Numbered from the stretch's first letter, positions 25,388-34,127 are shown. The stretch is 64,000 bases of DNA from UBA1756 sp045130235 (GCA_045130235.1 JBGUPJ010000023.1:1-64000), one strand, 5' to 3'. Translations and numbers: made by a program. Notes: generated by a model not told the origin, from the sequence alone.

Positions 25388-27205
25388 ATGAGAATATTCA
25401 GAGTTCTGTTTATCGCCGCTGCTATGCTGTTTGTTTGCGGCTTAACTTCTTCACTGAAAGCACAGAAATTGAAAACCGATGACGTTCCGGGTGATGTTAC
25501 CCAGTCGTTCGCATCCGAGTATCCCGATGCAAAAGTAACGGGCTGGAGCTTGGAGTCCAACAACTATGTTGCCGCCTTCAAGGATGACGGTTCTGACGGA
25601 AAAGCCTATTTCTCCAATGATGGTACTTGGCTCAAGACCATTTACCCCATCCCCGTATCGGAAATTCCGTTGAGCATCAGCACCTATGTTACGAGCAACT
25701 ATCCCAACTATGAGATCTCGGTCTGCAACTTGCGCGAGATGCCGAAAGTGGGCACCCATTATTATCTGGAAGTCCGTTTCCCCGAAGTGGGTGGAAAAGA
25801 CGAACCTTCCGTGCTGACATTCAACTATGTGGGTAATCTGTTGGAGAGAAAAGACCCCGCAGGTTGGGTGCTCCGTACCGATGAGCCCACCAAACCCACC
25901 ACCGACCGTACCGCTCCGCCCAAACAGAACAAGGTGGAGGTGGTTTCCAATGACCGTGGCGCCAAGACCAACGATGAGGTGAAGGAGGAGAAGAAGAAAG
26001 AGGAAAAGGAAGCCCAGCAAGCAAAAGAAGAAAAACAAGCCAAAGATAATGCCAAAGCTGATAAGGCTGACAAGGGCAAAAAAGGCAAGAAAGAGGCCGA
26101 AGCTCCTCACGATCCGTGGGCACAGTATGCCATCGCTGAAAAAGAGGTGCCTGCTATCGTGATGAAGACCTTCAAAAAGAAAGCTACCAAGCCCGAAAAC
26201 ACCAAGTGGTTCAAAGTGGGCGAGACCTATGTGGGAAAATGCATCATGAGAGAGTTCCCGATGGAGGTTTATATCTCCACCAAAGGCGTGTGGAAGAAAA
26301 CCTATTCTTACATCGCACAAGACCGTATCAACAGCTCCATGATGAAGCATATTGAAACCTATTACAAAGGCTATAAGTTCAGCTTCGCATATAAAGAATT
26401 GCGCGCCGACAAGAAAAACAAGGTTTATATTGAATTTTACGAAAAGAAGAATTGGAAGAAGAAACTCCCCACTGGCGCCTGGTTCGACGAGAAGACCCGC
26501 AAACTCATCCGTACGGTGGACCCGAATTTCGAGGATCCGTTCAACGACCCCGACCTGTTCAACGATGTGCAGATGAGCGAGGAGGACATGCAGGCCGCCA
26601 TCAAGGAGCTGCCCGCAGGTGTCAACTCCTATATCGCCGCCAATTATCCCTCCTATACCATCCGCAGCACCGAGACGGAAGAGGATAAGGATCTGGGAGA
26701 AATCAACCGTGTTGAGATCGCCTCACCGGGTAATAGTGTTGTGATTCTTTATTTCGACAAGAGCGGCAATTTCCTCAAGAAGGAGAGCCACGATGGCATG
26801 AAGACTGTGAAATCATACGGCGACTACGATGAGATTCAGGTTCCCGAAGTGGTGCTCAATGCCTTCAAGGCCAAATTCCCCCGTGTGGTGGATGCCGTTT
26901 GGGATGAGGACGAAAACGAGAACTACGACGCACAGTTCCTTGGCACCAAAGGTCGTGAGATGTGCATCTTCACCCCCAACGGAGTCCTGCTGGAAGACCT
27001 CTATTTCCTCGATGTCAACAAGCTTACTCCGGAAATCGAGAAATATATCAAAGACACTTACGGAAAATCAGAAATCCAGCAGTATTTCTCTGTTAAGAAA
27101 GATGGTAAGAACTACTATAAAGTCATCATTCTCCCCAACAAAGAGAAATATCCGAAGTATTTGTGGTTCACGGCTACTGGAGAATTTGATAGGGTAGAGG
27201 AGTAA
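25388..27205 (+). CDS. Secreted PepSY-like (BLIP-like) repeat protein with a charged linker
   Basis: 605 residues from the ATG at 25388; a longer frame upstream spans the promoter. Signal peptide MRIFRVLFIAAAMLFVCGLTSSLKAQ. At least four units resemble the PepSY-like family (PF11396): an amphipathic helix with the V-P-x-x-V-x-x-x-F-x-x-x-Y-P pattern (DDVPGDVTQSFASEYPDAKV; VPAIVMKTFKKK; VPEVVLNAFKAKFPRVVDA), followed by W/Y-rich strands. Between the first pair and the rest lies a Lys/Glu/Ala-rich segment (residues about 190-240) with no hydrophobics, probably an extended or coiled linker. The periplasmic binding role is unknown. The stop overlaps the prmA start (TAATG), so the two are translationally linked although they act in different compartments. 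Confidence 0.75.
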   Translation: MRIFRVLFIAAAMLFVCGLTSSLKAQKLKTDDVPGDVTQSFASEYPDAKVTGWSLESNNYVAAFKDDGSDGKAYFSNDGTWLKTIYPIPVSEIPLSISTYVTSNYPNYEISVCNLREMPKVGTHYYLEVRFPEVGGKDEPSVLTFNYVGNLLERKDPAGWVLRTDEPTKPTTDRTAPPKQNKVEVVSNDRGAKTNDEVKEEKKKEEKEAQQAKEEKQAKDNAKADKADKGKKGKKEAEAPHDPWAQYAIAEKEVPAIVMKTFKKKATKPENTKWFKVGETYVGKCIMREFPMEVYISTKGVWKKTYSYIAQDRINSSMMKHIETYYKGYKFSFAYKELRADKKNKVYIEFYEKKNWKKKLPTGAWFDEKTRKLIRTVDPNFEDPFNDPDLFNDVQMSEEDMQAAIKELPAGVNSYIAANYPSYTIRSTETEEDKDLGEINRVEIASPGNSVVILYFDKSGNFLKKESHDGMKTVKSYGDYDEIQVPEVVLNAFKAKFPRVVDAVWDEDENENYDAQFLGTKGREMCIFTPNGVLLEDLYFLDVNKLTPEIEKYIKDTYGKSEIQQYFSVKKDGKNYYKVIILPNKEKYPKYLWFTATGEFDRVEE

Positions 27206-28044
27206 TGGCATACTTGGAAATCAAGGTTCGGTTCTCACAGCCTGACCCGTGGAAAGACCTCTTCGCCTCGCTGTTGGGCGATGCCGGTTGCGACAGTTTC
27301 ATGGACGGGGAGGATGAGAATACCCTTCTCGCCTACATCAAGGAAGACTGTTACGACGAAGCGACTATCGCAAGGGTGCTTACACAGCATGGCTACGACG
27401 TGGAGGTCAGCTATGAAGTTTCCAAAACAGAGGAAAAGGATTGGAATGCGGTATGGGAAGCCGACTACGAGCCGGTGCTAATTGCTAATGAGTGCTATAT
27501 CCGCGCTCCTTTCCACGAACCTCTCCCCAATGTGACATACGACATTGTGATTGAGCCGAAAATGTCGTTCGGGACGGCGCACCACGAGACCACTGCCCTG
27601 ATGATTGAGTATCTGCTGACGGAAGAGATAGAAGGCAAGCGGGTGTTGGATATGGGAGCTGGGACGGGCGTGTTGGCCATTCTGGCGCATCAGCGCGGGG
27701 CGGTGGCCGTTACCGCCATCGACAACGACCCGTGGGCATACGAAAACAACCTGGAAAACAACATCCGCAACCATATTAGCGACATGACGGTGAAATTGGG
27801 TGATGCCCTTTCTATCGGTGACGACACCTTTGATCTCATCATCGCCAACATCAACCGCAACATCCTGCTGAACGACATGCACCACTATGCTAAGGCTTTG
27901 AATGCCGGTGGCTGCATCTTCTTCAGCGGTTTCTATGAAGGTCATGATTTGGATTTGATCAAAGAGAAAGCCCAGACGTTAGGGCTTCGCTTTGACTCTT
28001 GTAAGGAACGGAATCGCTGGGTGGCCGCCAAGTTTGTGAAATAG
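27205..28044 (+). CDS. prmA: Ribosomal protein L11 methyltransferase
   Basis: 279 residues, normal length. An N-terminal substrate-binding domain (residues 1-90) is followed by EPKMSFGTAHHETTALM, a PrmA hallmark, and the SAM-binding motif VLDMGAGTGVLAI (Asp149 to Gly155), with the acidic AIDNDPWAY and the IANINRNILL motif IV, close to the usual NxxxxxL. It methylates lysines and the N-terminus of ribosomal protein L11 (RplK). Cytoplasmic. Its start overlaps the stop of the exported PepSY-like protein, an odd pairing that may just reflect genome packing. Confidence 0.93.
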   Translation: MAYLEIKVRFSQPDPWKDLFASLLGDAGCDSFMDGEDENTLLAYIKEDCYDEATIARVLTQHGYDVEVSYEVSKTEEKDWNAVWEADYEPVLIANECYIRAPFHEPLPNVTYDIVIEPKMSFGTAHHETTALMIEYLLTEEIEGKRVLDMGAGTGVLAILAHQRGAVAVTAIDNDPWAYENNLENNIRNHISDMTVKLGDALSIGDDTFDLIIANINRNILLNDMHHYAKALNAGGCIFFSGFYEGHDLDLIKEKAQTLGLRFDSCKERNRWVAAKFVK

Positions 28045-28046
28045 CG

Positions 28047-28080
28047 CGCTCCGTAAGGCAACATTTGTTCTTTAGGAGCG
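28047..28080. terminator. Possible weak terminator or leader hairpin between prmA and the DUF4837 gene
   Basis: CGCTCC at 28047-28052 pairs with GGAGCG at 28075-28080 around a 22-base loop, followed by TTTATGTG. The stem is short and the T-run poor, so this may be a leader hairpin. Confidence 0.35.
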
Positions 28081-28120
28081 TTTATGTGTAGTGACTTCTA
28101 TTTTCAAAAATTCTATAGAT

Positions 28121-29119
28121 ATGAAAAAAATCATTCTGATTTTGTTGGTGATGTTATGCGTCGTAGTGTCTTGCAACGATGCGTCTCAGCTGGCTCAAGA
28201 ATTGAAGCAGTCATCTGTGACTTTGAATGATGATAATCTTTCGACGGGCAAGACCGCTGAGGTGTTGTTGGTGATGGACAAGGAGTGGCCGGAAGATGTT
28301 CAGGACACCGTATATGGACTGTTGCAGAAAGCACAGGTGGGGCTCCCGCAGTCGGAAGCCATGTTTAGCCTTTACCAGATCAATCCCGATCTGTTTTCAG
28401 GTGATTTTACACGGCGCACCAACATCGTGTATATGGATGTGAACACGGCATATACAGAGGCGGAATGCAAGATTGAGAAAAATACGTGGAGCAAGCCGCA
28501 AGTTTATGTCCACATCTGTGCGCCAACGCGGGAAGCTGCTGTCAGCTGTTTGGCGGATAACCGCGAGCATATATTGGAGGTGTTGTTCAACAACGACATT
28601 GCCAAGCTGCAGGTCTTGCAGAGCCGCAATGCCAATGTTGAGTTGCAGAATTATGTGCAGGAGAAGTTCGGCATTCTGATGACCATCCCCTCTGAGTATG
28701 AGATTGGCCGCGAAGGAGAAGATTTTCTGTGGCTGCTTTATCGCACCAAAAAGAACGACCGTTTCATTATGATTTATACCACCCCGAACCAGAAATTGAC
28801 ACGTGAAGCTATGATTATCAAGCGAAACTTCATCACCAGTCAGTATATTGAAGGATCCACCAAGGATGTGCATCCTAAGGTTACAGAATATGGAGGTCTC
28901 CCGGTACACAATCCTTTGCGTATAGGTGCGTTGCAGGGCGCGGAACTTCGCGGATTGTGGGAAACCACCAATGACTATATGGGAGGGCCCTTCTATCAGT
29001 TCTCTTATGTCAATATCAATGGCGAGTGCGTCACTATTGACGGAAGCGTATATGCACCAGAGGAGAAAAAATTGGTTTATATGCGTCAGGTAGAGGCTAT
29101 TGTAAAATCTGTAAAATAA
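28121..29119 (+). CDS. DUF4837 family lipoprotein
   Basis: 332 residues from the ATG at 28121; the GTG ten codons upstream is not needed. The N-terminus MKKIILILLVMLCVVVSC has a lipobox (VVSC), so the mature protein should be a lipid-anchored lipoprotein. The remainder fits the Bacteroidetes DUF4837 family: a domain opening AEVLLVMDKEWPEDVQDTVYG and a second half with GGPFYQFSYVNINGECVTIDGSVYAPEEKK. No enzymatic motif is visible and the family is uncharacterised. The sigma factor gene begins 46 bases downstream with no obvious terminator between them, so cotranscription is possible. Confidence 0.8.
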   Translation: MKKIILILLVMLCVVVSCNDASQLAQELKQSSVTLNDDNLSTGKTAEVLLVMDKEWPEDVQDTVYGLLQKAQVGLPQSEAMFSLYQINPDLFSGDFTRRTNIVYMDVNTAYTEAECKIEKNTWSKPQVYVHICAPTREAAVSCLADNREHILEVLFNNDIAKLQVLQSRNANVELQNYVQEKFGILMTIPSEYEIGREGEDFLWLLYRTKKNDRFIMIYTTPNQKLTREAMIIKRNFITSQYIEGSTKDVHPKVTEYGGLPVHNPLRIGALQGAELRGLWETTNDYMGGPFYQFSYVNINGECVTIDGSVYAPEEKKLVYMRQVEAIVKSVK

Positions 29120-29165
29120 TTTGCAACATTTCTGAAAAAGTTGCGTCTTGCAATTTGTGAAACCA

Positions 29166-29693
29166 ATGGATGAAAAGGAATTGGTGGCGGCCTGTCTGCA
29201 AAACGACCGCAAGGCGCAGAAAGAGCTTTACGACCGCTATGCTGCGGCGATGATGGGTGTGTGCAGCCGTTATGCCAACTCCAAGGAAGAGGGGGAAGAC
29301 ATTCTCATTGAAGGATTTACGAAGGTCTTCACCCATTTGGGAGAGTTTCACTTTGAAAGTTCTTTGCCAACTTGGATAAGGAAAATCATGCTCAACACGG
29401 CCATCAGCTTTTTCAGGATGCACCATAAGCACCACAATGCCATCGCTTTGGAAGATGCTTTTGAGCAGGAGTGGCACGAGGCACAGAGCCTTCCTTCCGA
29501 CAAGGTGATGGAGAAGGATCTGCTACAGCTCATCCAGCGGATGCCAGAGACCTACCGCATGGTTTTCAACCTGTTTGTTGTTGAGGGACTTTCACACAGG
29601 GAAATCGCGACAACATTAGGAATCCAGGAAGGAACTTCGCGCTCGCAGCTGACACGTGCGAAGAACTGGTTAAAGGAAAGGATAAGACAATGA
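29166..29693 (+). CDS. ECF-type RNA polymerase sigma factor
   Basis: 175 residues from the ATG at 29166; TTG 29148 and GTG 29157 are in frame upstream but less likely. Region 2 is DRKAQKELYDRYAAAMMGVCSRY followed by EDILIEGFTKVF and LPTWIRKIMLN. Region 4 is MPETYRMVFNLFVVEGLSHREIATTLGIQEGTSRSQLTRAKNWL, a standard helix-turn-helix for the -35 element. Size and lack of region 3 make it an ECF sigma factor. Its stop overlaps the start of the next gene by 4 bases (ATGA), the arrangement typical of sigma/anti-sigma pairs. Known Bacteroidetes relatives include SigP, which controls T9SS genes in Porphyromonas, but group membership cannot be read here. Confidence 0.9.
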   Translation: MDEKELVAACLQNDRKAQKELYDRYAAAMMGVCSRYANSKEEGEDILIEGFTKVFTHLGEFHFESSLPTWIRKIMLNTAISFFRMHHKHHNAIALEDAFEQEWHEAQSLPSDKVMEKDLLQLIQRMPETYRMVFNLFVVEGLSHREIATTLGIQEGTSRSQLTRAKNWLKERIRQ

Positions 29694-30601
29694 ACGACAA
29701 CGAGATAAGAAATTTATTGGAAAACATTGAGGTGCAGCCATCAGCGAGGTGCTGGGAGGCCATTGAGAGCGGAATTGCGGCCGCCGGTTCTGCTGCCGGC
29801 AGTGCCGCTGCGGCCGCTAAAACCGCCGCACAAGCCACGCGCCACCTCTCGGCCGCAGCCGTGAAGACCCTCATCATCGGCGGGGTGGCTACTGCTGTTG
29901 TTGCCGGTACTTTTGTCGCTGTTGCTCTCTTCTCCGGTGGCCATGATGCGTCGAACGTGTCGGAACCCATCGCTGCCGTCGCTGCTGACACAGCTAATAC
30001 ATCTTCTAATGAGACCGTTGTCACCGATTCTGTTGCTGAAATTCCTGCTCTTTCCAACGCTATGACATACATAATGCAGGAGAATGGTGCTGTGGATGAA
30101 GCAGCTGCAAGGGAGTCTGTGGAAGAGAGTACGAATACTTCAGTGTCGCCTGCTACCCGCACTGCGGAGGCTATACCGCCGAAGTCAAGCCCGTCAGTTG
30201 CCTTGCAGCAGCCAGTTCAGACTCCAGTAACCGTTTCCACTCCCGTTGCTCCATCAGCACCGTCGGTTGCACCACAGCCTGTCAGCCATACAGAAGACCC
30301 CATTTTGGCAGGCCGCGACGACCTCGACTTCGCCCCGCCCGTCACCATCGAAATACCGAATGTCATCACCCCCAATGGTGACGGATATAACGACCTTTTC
30401 ATCATCAAAGGCATTGAAAATTGTGAGAAGAGTAAGCTGATCGTCCGTTCTAAAAGTGGGGGAGTGGTTTTGCAAATTAGTGATTATCAGAATAACTGGG
30501 ATGCGCAAAATGCGCCCGACGGCACCTATTTCTACCAGCTTTATTATACCATCCATGGCATAGAGGAGGTGCGTACTGGCACATTGACCATTATTCGGTA
30601 A
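29690..30601 (+). CDS. Putative anti-sigma-like membrane protein with a T9SS type B-like (CHU_C) C-terminal domain
   Basis: 303 residues. Residues 1-57 are cytoplasmic: MNDNEIRNLLENIEVQPSAR then an Ala-rich stretch. One membrane helix at about 60-81 follows (LIIGGVATAVVAGTFVAVAL). A long low-complexity Thr/Ser/Pro/Ala linker then runs to about 205. Residues of about 219-303 read IPNVITPNGDGYNDLFIIKG through APDGTYFYQLYYTI to the end, the CHU_C / gliding-motility C-terminal domain that serves as a T9SS type B sorting signal. Position (4-base overlap behind an ECF sigma gene) and topology suggest a regulator of that sigma factor. No zinc-binding anti-sigma motif is seen. A T9SS domain on an inner-membrane regulator is unusual. 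Confidence 0.7.
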   Translation: MNDNEIRNLLENIEVQPSARCWEAIESGIAAAGSAAGSAAAAAKTAAQATRHLSAAAVKTLIIGGVATAVVAGTFVAVALFSGGHDASNVSEPIAAVAADTANTSSNETVVTDSVAEIPALSNAMTYIMQENGAVDEAAARESVEESTNTSVSPATRTAEAIPPKSSPSVALQQPVQTPVTVSTPVAPSAPSVAPQPVSHTEDPILAGRDDLDFAPPVTIEIPNVITPNGDGYNDLFIIKGIENCEKSKLIVRSKSGGVVLQISDYQNNWDAQNAPDGTYFYQLYYTIHGIEEVRTGTLTIIR

Positions 30602-30639
30602 TTATTTTTAAAGAGGTGCAAAAGGTGCGAAATTTTTTG

Positions 30640-30647
30640 TAATTTTG
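30640..30647 (+). promoter_or_regulatory. -7 promoter element for the WG-repeat gene
   Basis: TAATTTTG followed by CAC matches TAnnTTTG, 51 bases before the ATG at 30699. A start further upstream would lie on the promoter itself. Confidence 0.6.
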
Positions 30648-30698
30648 CACTTTGTTTGTATTTTTTTATCATTTAGTATTCAATTAATTATTTTTTTT

Positions 30699-32570
30699 AT
30701 GGAAACACCTGCAAACACTGAGCAACAGTCTCCTGTAACACCTGAGGAAACCGTTATGGGTTCACAGTCCAATCCGGCACCGCAGACGCCTTATCCGGCA
30801 CCGCAGCCACCGAAGAAAAAAAGCAAGAAAGTCCTTTGGATCATTCTGGGTGCAATTGTGGCCGCATTGGCCGCTGCCGCTGCTGTGTGGTTCTTCGTAT
30901 TCCGTTCACCCAGCGTGCCCTTCAAACCCGATACCTCTTTGATACCCGTTTATGACGGTAAGAAGTGGGGATATGTTGATCAAAAAGGAAAATATGTTAT
31001 CAATCCGCAATTTTCGGAAGCCGACTGGTTCAGTGATGGACTGGCCCGCGTGGCAGACAAGGATGGAAAATATGGGTATATTGACAAGAAAGGCACTTAC
31101 ACGATTCCTTCCAAGTATGTGGATGCTACGGTTTTCCATGAAGGACTTGCCTTTGTGGTGGAGGAAGGTGGCCGCCCCGTCTGTATCGACAAGGATGGAG
31201 AACAAGTGTTTGAATGCACCACTGCAGATGGAGTGTCATGCTTCTGTGAAGGCATGGCTCCGTTTTATACCATTAACGATAAAGGGGAAACGAAATTTGG
31301 TTATTATGATAAAAAAGGAAATGTGGTAATCAATCCGCAATTCAGTGGAGCAGGACATTTTGTGGATGGTTTGGCGAGAGTGTGCAATGACGATGAGAAA
31401 TGGGGTTATATTGATAAGAAAGGTACGTATGTGATTAACCCGCAGTTTGAAAGATGCCGTGACTTCTATGATGGACTTGCTGCTTTCAGAGCAGGAGATA
31501 AATGGGGCTACATCGATAAAAATGGCAAATATGTCATCAATCCACAGTTCGACCGCGCTGATAATTTCTACAATGGCATGGCAGTTGTGTGTCAAGGAGA
31601 GAAATATGGCTTCATCGATAAGGAAGGGAAGTTCGTTGTCAATCCGCAGTTTGAGTATTGCAGTGGCTTTACCTATGGTGATGGATTGGCTCTCTTTATG
31701 AACGATGAAGAAAAATGCGGCTTTATTGATAAGGAGGGTAAAATTGTAATTAACCCGCAGTTTGATGCGGCCAGCGAATTTTTCGATGGCATGGCTCTCG
31801 TTGAGTCAAACGATAAATGTGGTATTATTGACAAGAAAGGACAATATATTGTGAATCCGCAATTTGAAGGTATGGCTGCTCCTTATTTGGATCTTGATTC
31901 CTATGTGGAAAGTGAGTATTACGATGCCTCTAAATTCCTTACTGCCTTCCTGAGTGATTTCAGCTCATCGCAAGTGGATGGCTTCTCAGTTGATGGCGTG
32001 ACCTTGAGAGATATTGACTCGCATGATGTTTACGGAACGAAATGGAAAGATCAGCTTTGGTATACTTCGCTCAATATTGATTTGGATGACGAAATCACCA
32101 ATGACATTACGTTGAATGATGTCTATTTCACATTCCTTTCGCCTACTTACGAGTATAGTTACGGTTATTATAGTTATGAAAAAGAGTATAATTATTCAGC
32201 AGAGTGCGGGTATGTGATATACGAATTTGACCTCGATAACAAAGCTTCAGATCGTTATAAATCCATTTGTTCGGCGCTGAGTAACAAGCTGAAAGGTATT
32301 TATGGCGGTACGCTTTCTAATATCAATGAGGAAAAGAGTTATAAATTCTTGAAGAAATTGGAGTGCGGGAACGTCAATTTCATTATCATCGGAGAACATG
32401 GGGACATCCTCCTTGCAGTGTTCTTTGATGAGGATGAATTTGATAAAGCTGTCAGTAATCTAACTGAGGAAGAAGAAGAGGTTGCTGATGAGGAGGTGTA
32501 TTATGAGTCTGATGATGAGCCAGTTGCTGAAGAAGCTGTTGAAATCGCAGACGATGATTGGGATTTATAA
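30699..32570 (+). CDS. Single-pass membrane protein with nine WG repeats
   Basis: 623 residues from the ATG at 30699. A cytoplasmic Pro/Gln-rich head (1-42) with a basic end (PPKKKSKK) precedes a membrane helix at about 45-68 (LWIILGAIVAALAAAAAVWFF). Residues of about 85-420 contain nine units of about 36 residues with the pattern W/Y-G-Y/F-I-D-x-x-G-K-x-V-I-N-P-Q-F-x-x-A, the WG (KWG) repeat, PF14903. The third unit is degenerate. The C-terminal 200 residues form an unrecognised alpha/beta domain and end in a very acidic tail (EEEEEVADEEVYYESDDEP). WG repeats form beta-propeller-like or solenoid binding surfaces; the ligand is unknown. It converges on metK with a shared terminator. Confidence 0.8.
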   Translation: METPANTEQQSPVTPEETVMGSQSNPAPQTPYPAPQPPKKKSKKVLWIILGAIVAALAAAAAVWFFVFRSPSVPFKPDTSLIPVYDGKKWGYVDQKGKYVINPQFSEADWFSDGLARVADKDGKYGYIDKKGTYTIPSKYVDATVFHEGLAFVVEEGGRPVCIDKDGEQVFECTTADGVSCFCEGMAPFYTINDKGETKFGYYDKKGNVVINPQFSGAGHFVDGLARVCNDDEKWGYIDKKGTYVINPQFERCRDFYDGLAAFRAGDKWGYIDKNGKYVINPQFDRADNFYNGMAVVCQGEKYGFIDKEGKFVVNPQFEYCSGFTYGDGLALFMNDEEKCGFIDKEGKIVINPQFDAASEFFDGMALVESNDKCGIIDKKGQYIVNPQFEGMAAPYLDLDSYVESEYYDASKFLTAFLSDFSSSQVDGFSVDGVTLRDIDSHDVYGTKWKDQLWYTSLNIDLDDEITNDITLNDVYFTFLSPTYEYSYGYYSYEKEYNYSAECGYVIYEFDLDNKASDRYKSICSALSNKLKGIYGGTLSNINEEKSYKFLKKLECGNVNFIIIGEHGDILLAVFFDEDEFDKAVSNLTEEEEEVADEEVYYESDDEPVAEEAVEIADDDWDL

Positions 32571-32610
32571 CCATGTTGAGTAATAACCCTGTATTATCTG
32601 CATAAAAATA

Positions 32611-32637
32611 AGCGGGCGGCCCGATGGACCGCCCGCT
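32611..32637. terminator. Bidirectional terminator between the WG-repeat gene and metK
   Basis: AGCGGGCGG and CCGCCCGCT flank a 9-base loop, a very stable stem between two convergent genes. On the minus strand it is followed by a T-rich run. Confidence 0.8.
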
Positions 32638-32660
32638 TTGCATATTCAGAATTTCGCTGA

Positions 32661-33947
32661 TTATTTCAGATTGAAAGCTTTCTGGATTTTCTCCACATAG
32701 TCGAGTTTCTCCCAGGTGAAGAGCTCCACGGTCTTGAAGTAGCGTTCGCACTCGCGGCCGTCGGCATCGGTGCATTTCTCCACGCGCACGCCCTTGCCAT
32801 TGCAGAACAGCTCCACCTCCTCCTCGCGGCACTCCTGTCCGAAGTGACCGTAAGCAGCGGTAGGCAAGTACATGGGCTGGGTGAGTTTGAGCCGCTTGAT
32901 GATGTCGTAGGGCTTGAGGGTGAAGATCTTAGCAATCTTCTCTGCAATCTCGCCATCGGTCATCTTCACCTTGGCGGAGTTGTAGGTGTTCACGTTCACG
33001 CTCACCGGTTCGGCCACGCCGATAGCGTAAGCCACCTGTACGAGCACTTGGTCGCAGAGGCCGGCAGCCACCATGTTCTTGGCGATGTGGCGGGCGGCGT
33101 ATGCTGCCGAGCGGTCCACCTTCGACGGATCCTTGCCCGAGAAAGCACCACCACCGTGCGCACCGTGACCACCGTAGGTGTCCACAATAATCTTGCGGCC
33201 GGTCAAACCCGTGTCGCCATGGGGACCACCGATGACAAACTTGCCGGTGGGGTTCACATACAGCTTGAAATCGCCAAACAGTTTGCGGATACGAGCGGGC
33301 AGGCTCTTTTTCACTCTGGGAATGAGAATGTTAGCCACATCCTCGTGGATTTGCTCGGTGGTGACATTGGGGTCGTGCTGGGTGGAGACCACAATCGTGT
33401 CGATGGCCATCGGCTTGCCGTGGTCATCGTACTGGATGGTGACCTGCGACTTTGCGTCGGGGCGCAGGTAGCGCATCTTCTTGCCCTCGCGGCGGATGGC
33501 GGCCAGCTCGCGCATGAGGCTGTGCGCCAGGTCGAGGGTGAGCGGCATGTAGTTGTCGGTTTCGTTGCACGCATAGCCGAACATCAGGCCTTGGTCGCCG
33601 GCCCCCTGGTCTTTTTCGTTCTCGCGGTCCACCCCCTGGTTGATGTCGGGCGACTGACGGTGGATGGCCGACACCACACCGCACGACAGAGCGTCGAAAC
33701 GGTATTCGCTCTTGGTATAGCCAATTTTCTGGATGACTTTTCTTGCTACTTCATCAACCGGCACGTAGCCGTTGGTGGTGACCTCGCCGGCACAAACCAC
33801 CATGCCCGTTGTAACTAATGTTTCGCAAGCCACTCTGGACTTCGGATCCTGTACGAGGAAAGAGTCGAGCAGAGCGTCTGAAATTTGGTCACTCACTTTG
33901 TCGGGGTGCCCCTCAGATACTGATTCGGATGTAAACAGATAGCTCAT
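32661..33947 (-). CDS. metK: S-adenosylmethionine synthetase
   Basis: 428 residues from the ATG at 33947 (MSYLFTSESVSEGHPDKVSD). An in-frame start 28 codons upstream would translate the riboswitch, so it is rejected. Conserved blocks include GHPDKVSDQISDA, GAGDQGLMFGYA, the loop GGPHGDTGLTGRKIIVDTYGG and the signature GGGAFSGKDPSKVDRSAAYAARH. It makes SAM from methionine and ATP. The 428-residue length with small insertions is usual in Bacteroidales. Expression is probably controlled by the SAM-II-like element at 34004-34052 in its leader, which fits feedback control by its product. Confidence 0.96.
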   Translation of the reverse strand: MSYLFTSESVSEGHPDKVSDQISDALLDSFLVQDPKSRVACETLVTTGMVVCAGEVTTNGYVPVDEVARKVIQKIGYTKSEYRFDALSCGVVSAIHRQSPDINQGVDRENEKDQGAGDQGLMFGYACNETDNYMPLTLDLAHSLMRELAAIRREGKKMRYLRPDAKSQVTIQYDDHGKPMAIDTIVVSTQHDPNVTTEQIHEDVANILIPRVKKSLPARIRKLFGDFKLYVNPTGKFVIGGPHGDTGLTGRKIIVDTYGGHGAHGGGAFSGKDPSKVDRSAAYAARHIAKNMVAAGLCDQVLVQVAYAIGVAEPVSVNVNTYNSAKVKMTDGEIAEKIAKIFTLKPYDIIKRLKLTQPMYLPTAAYGHFGQECREEEVELFCNGKGVRVEKCTDADGRECERYFKTVELFTWEKLDYVEKIQKAFNLK

Positions 33948-34003
33948 GTTTAAAATATTAAATGTTAATAAATTAGTTATAACGAAAAAGGTGGGAAACC
34001 AAT

Positions 34004-34052
34004 GGTTTAGCATTTTTTCAAGTGGTTGCAATCATTACAAATCTCTCCACAT
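34004..34052 (-). promoter_or_regulatory. SAM-II (metA-motif) riboswitch in the metK leader
   Basis: On the minus strand the leader reads GTGG, then GATTTGTAATGATTGCAA, CCAC, TTGAAAAAATGCTAAACC. This agrees with the SAM-II class: stem P1 (GTGG/CCAC), the conserved GATTT and ATTGCAA in the loop, then GAAAAA..GCTAAA, which forms the pseudoknot. The promoter element TACTTTTG (34064-34071) puts the transcript start a few bases before P1, as expected for this small aptamer. Downstream AAACC-ATT-GGTTT can form a hairpin that may act as expression platform. SAM-II is known from proteobacteria and Bacteroidetes upstream of methionine and SAM genes, and usually represses when SAM binds. Confidence 0.85.
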
Positions 34053-34063
34053 TTTTCGCACGG

Positions 34064-34071
34064 CAAAAGTA
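34064..34071 (-). promoter_or_regulatory. metK: -7 promoter element for metK and its riboswitch
   Basis: On the minus strand TACTTTTG, matching TAnnTTTG. Transcription should start about 34055-34058, immediately before the aptamer. Confidence 0.65.
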
Positions 34072-34127
34072 CACTTTTTTTCTTGAATATAGCGTTAGGA
34101 TGAAAAAAATATTCGCCCTTTTTTCCG

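Noticed and set aside
28397..29212. Minus-strand frame (271 codons) opposite the DUF4837 and sigma factor genes
   Set aside because: It has no recognisable domain, and it spans two well-supported plus-strand genes.
33948..34031. 28-codon N-terminal extension of metK
   Set aside because: It would translate the promoter-proximal leader and part of the SAM-II aptamer, and MetK proteins begin at MSYLFTSES.
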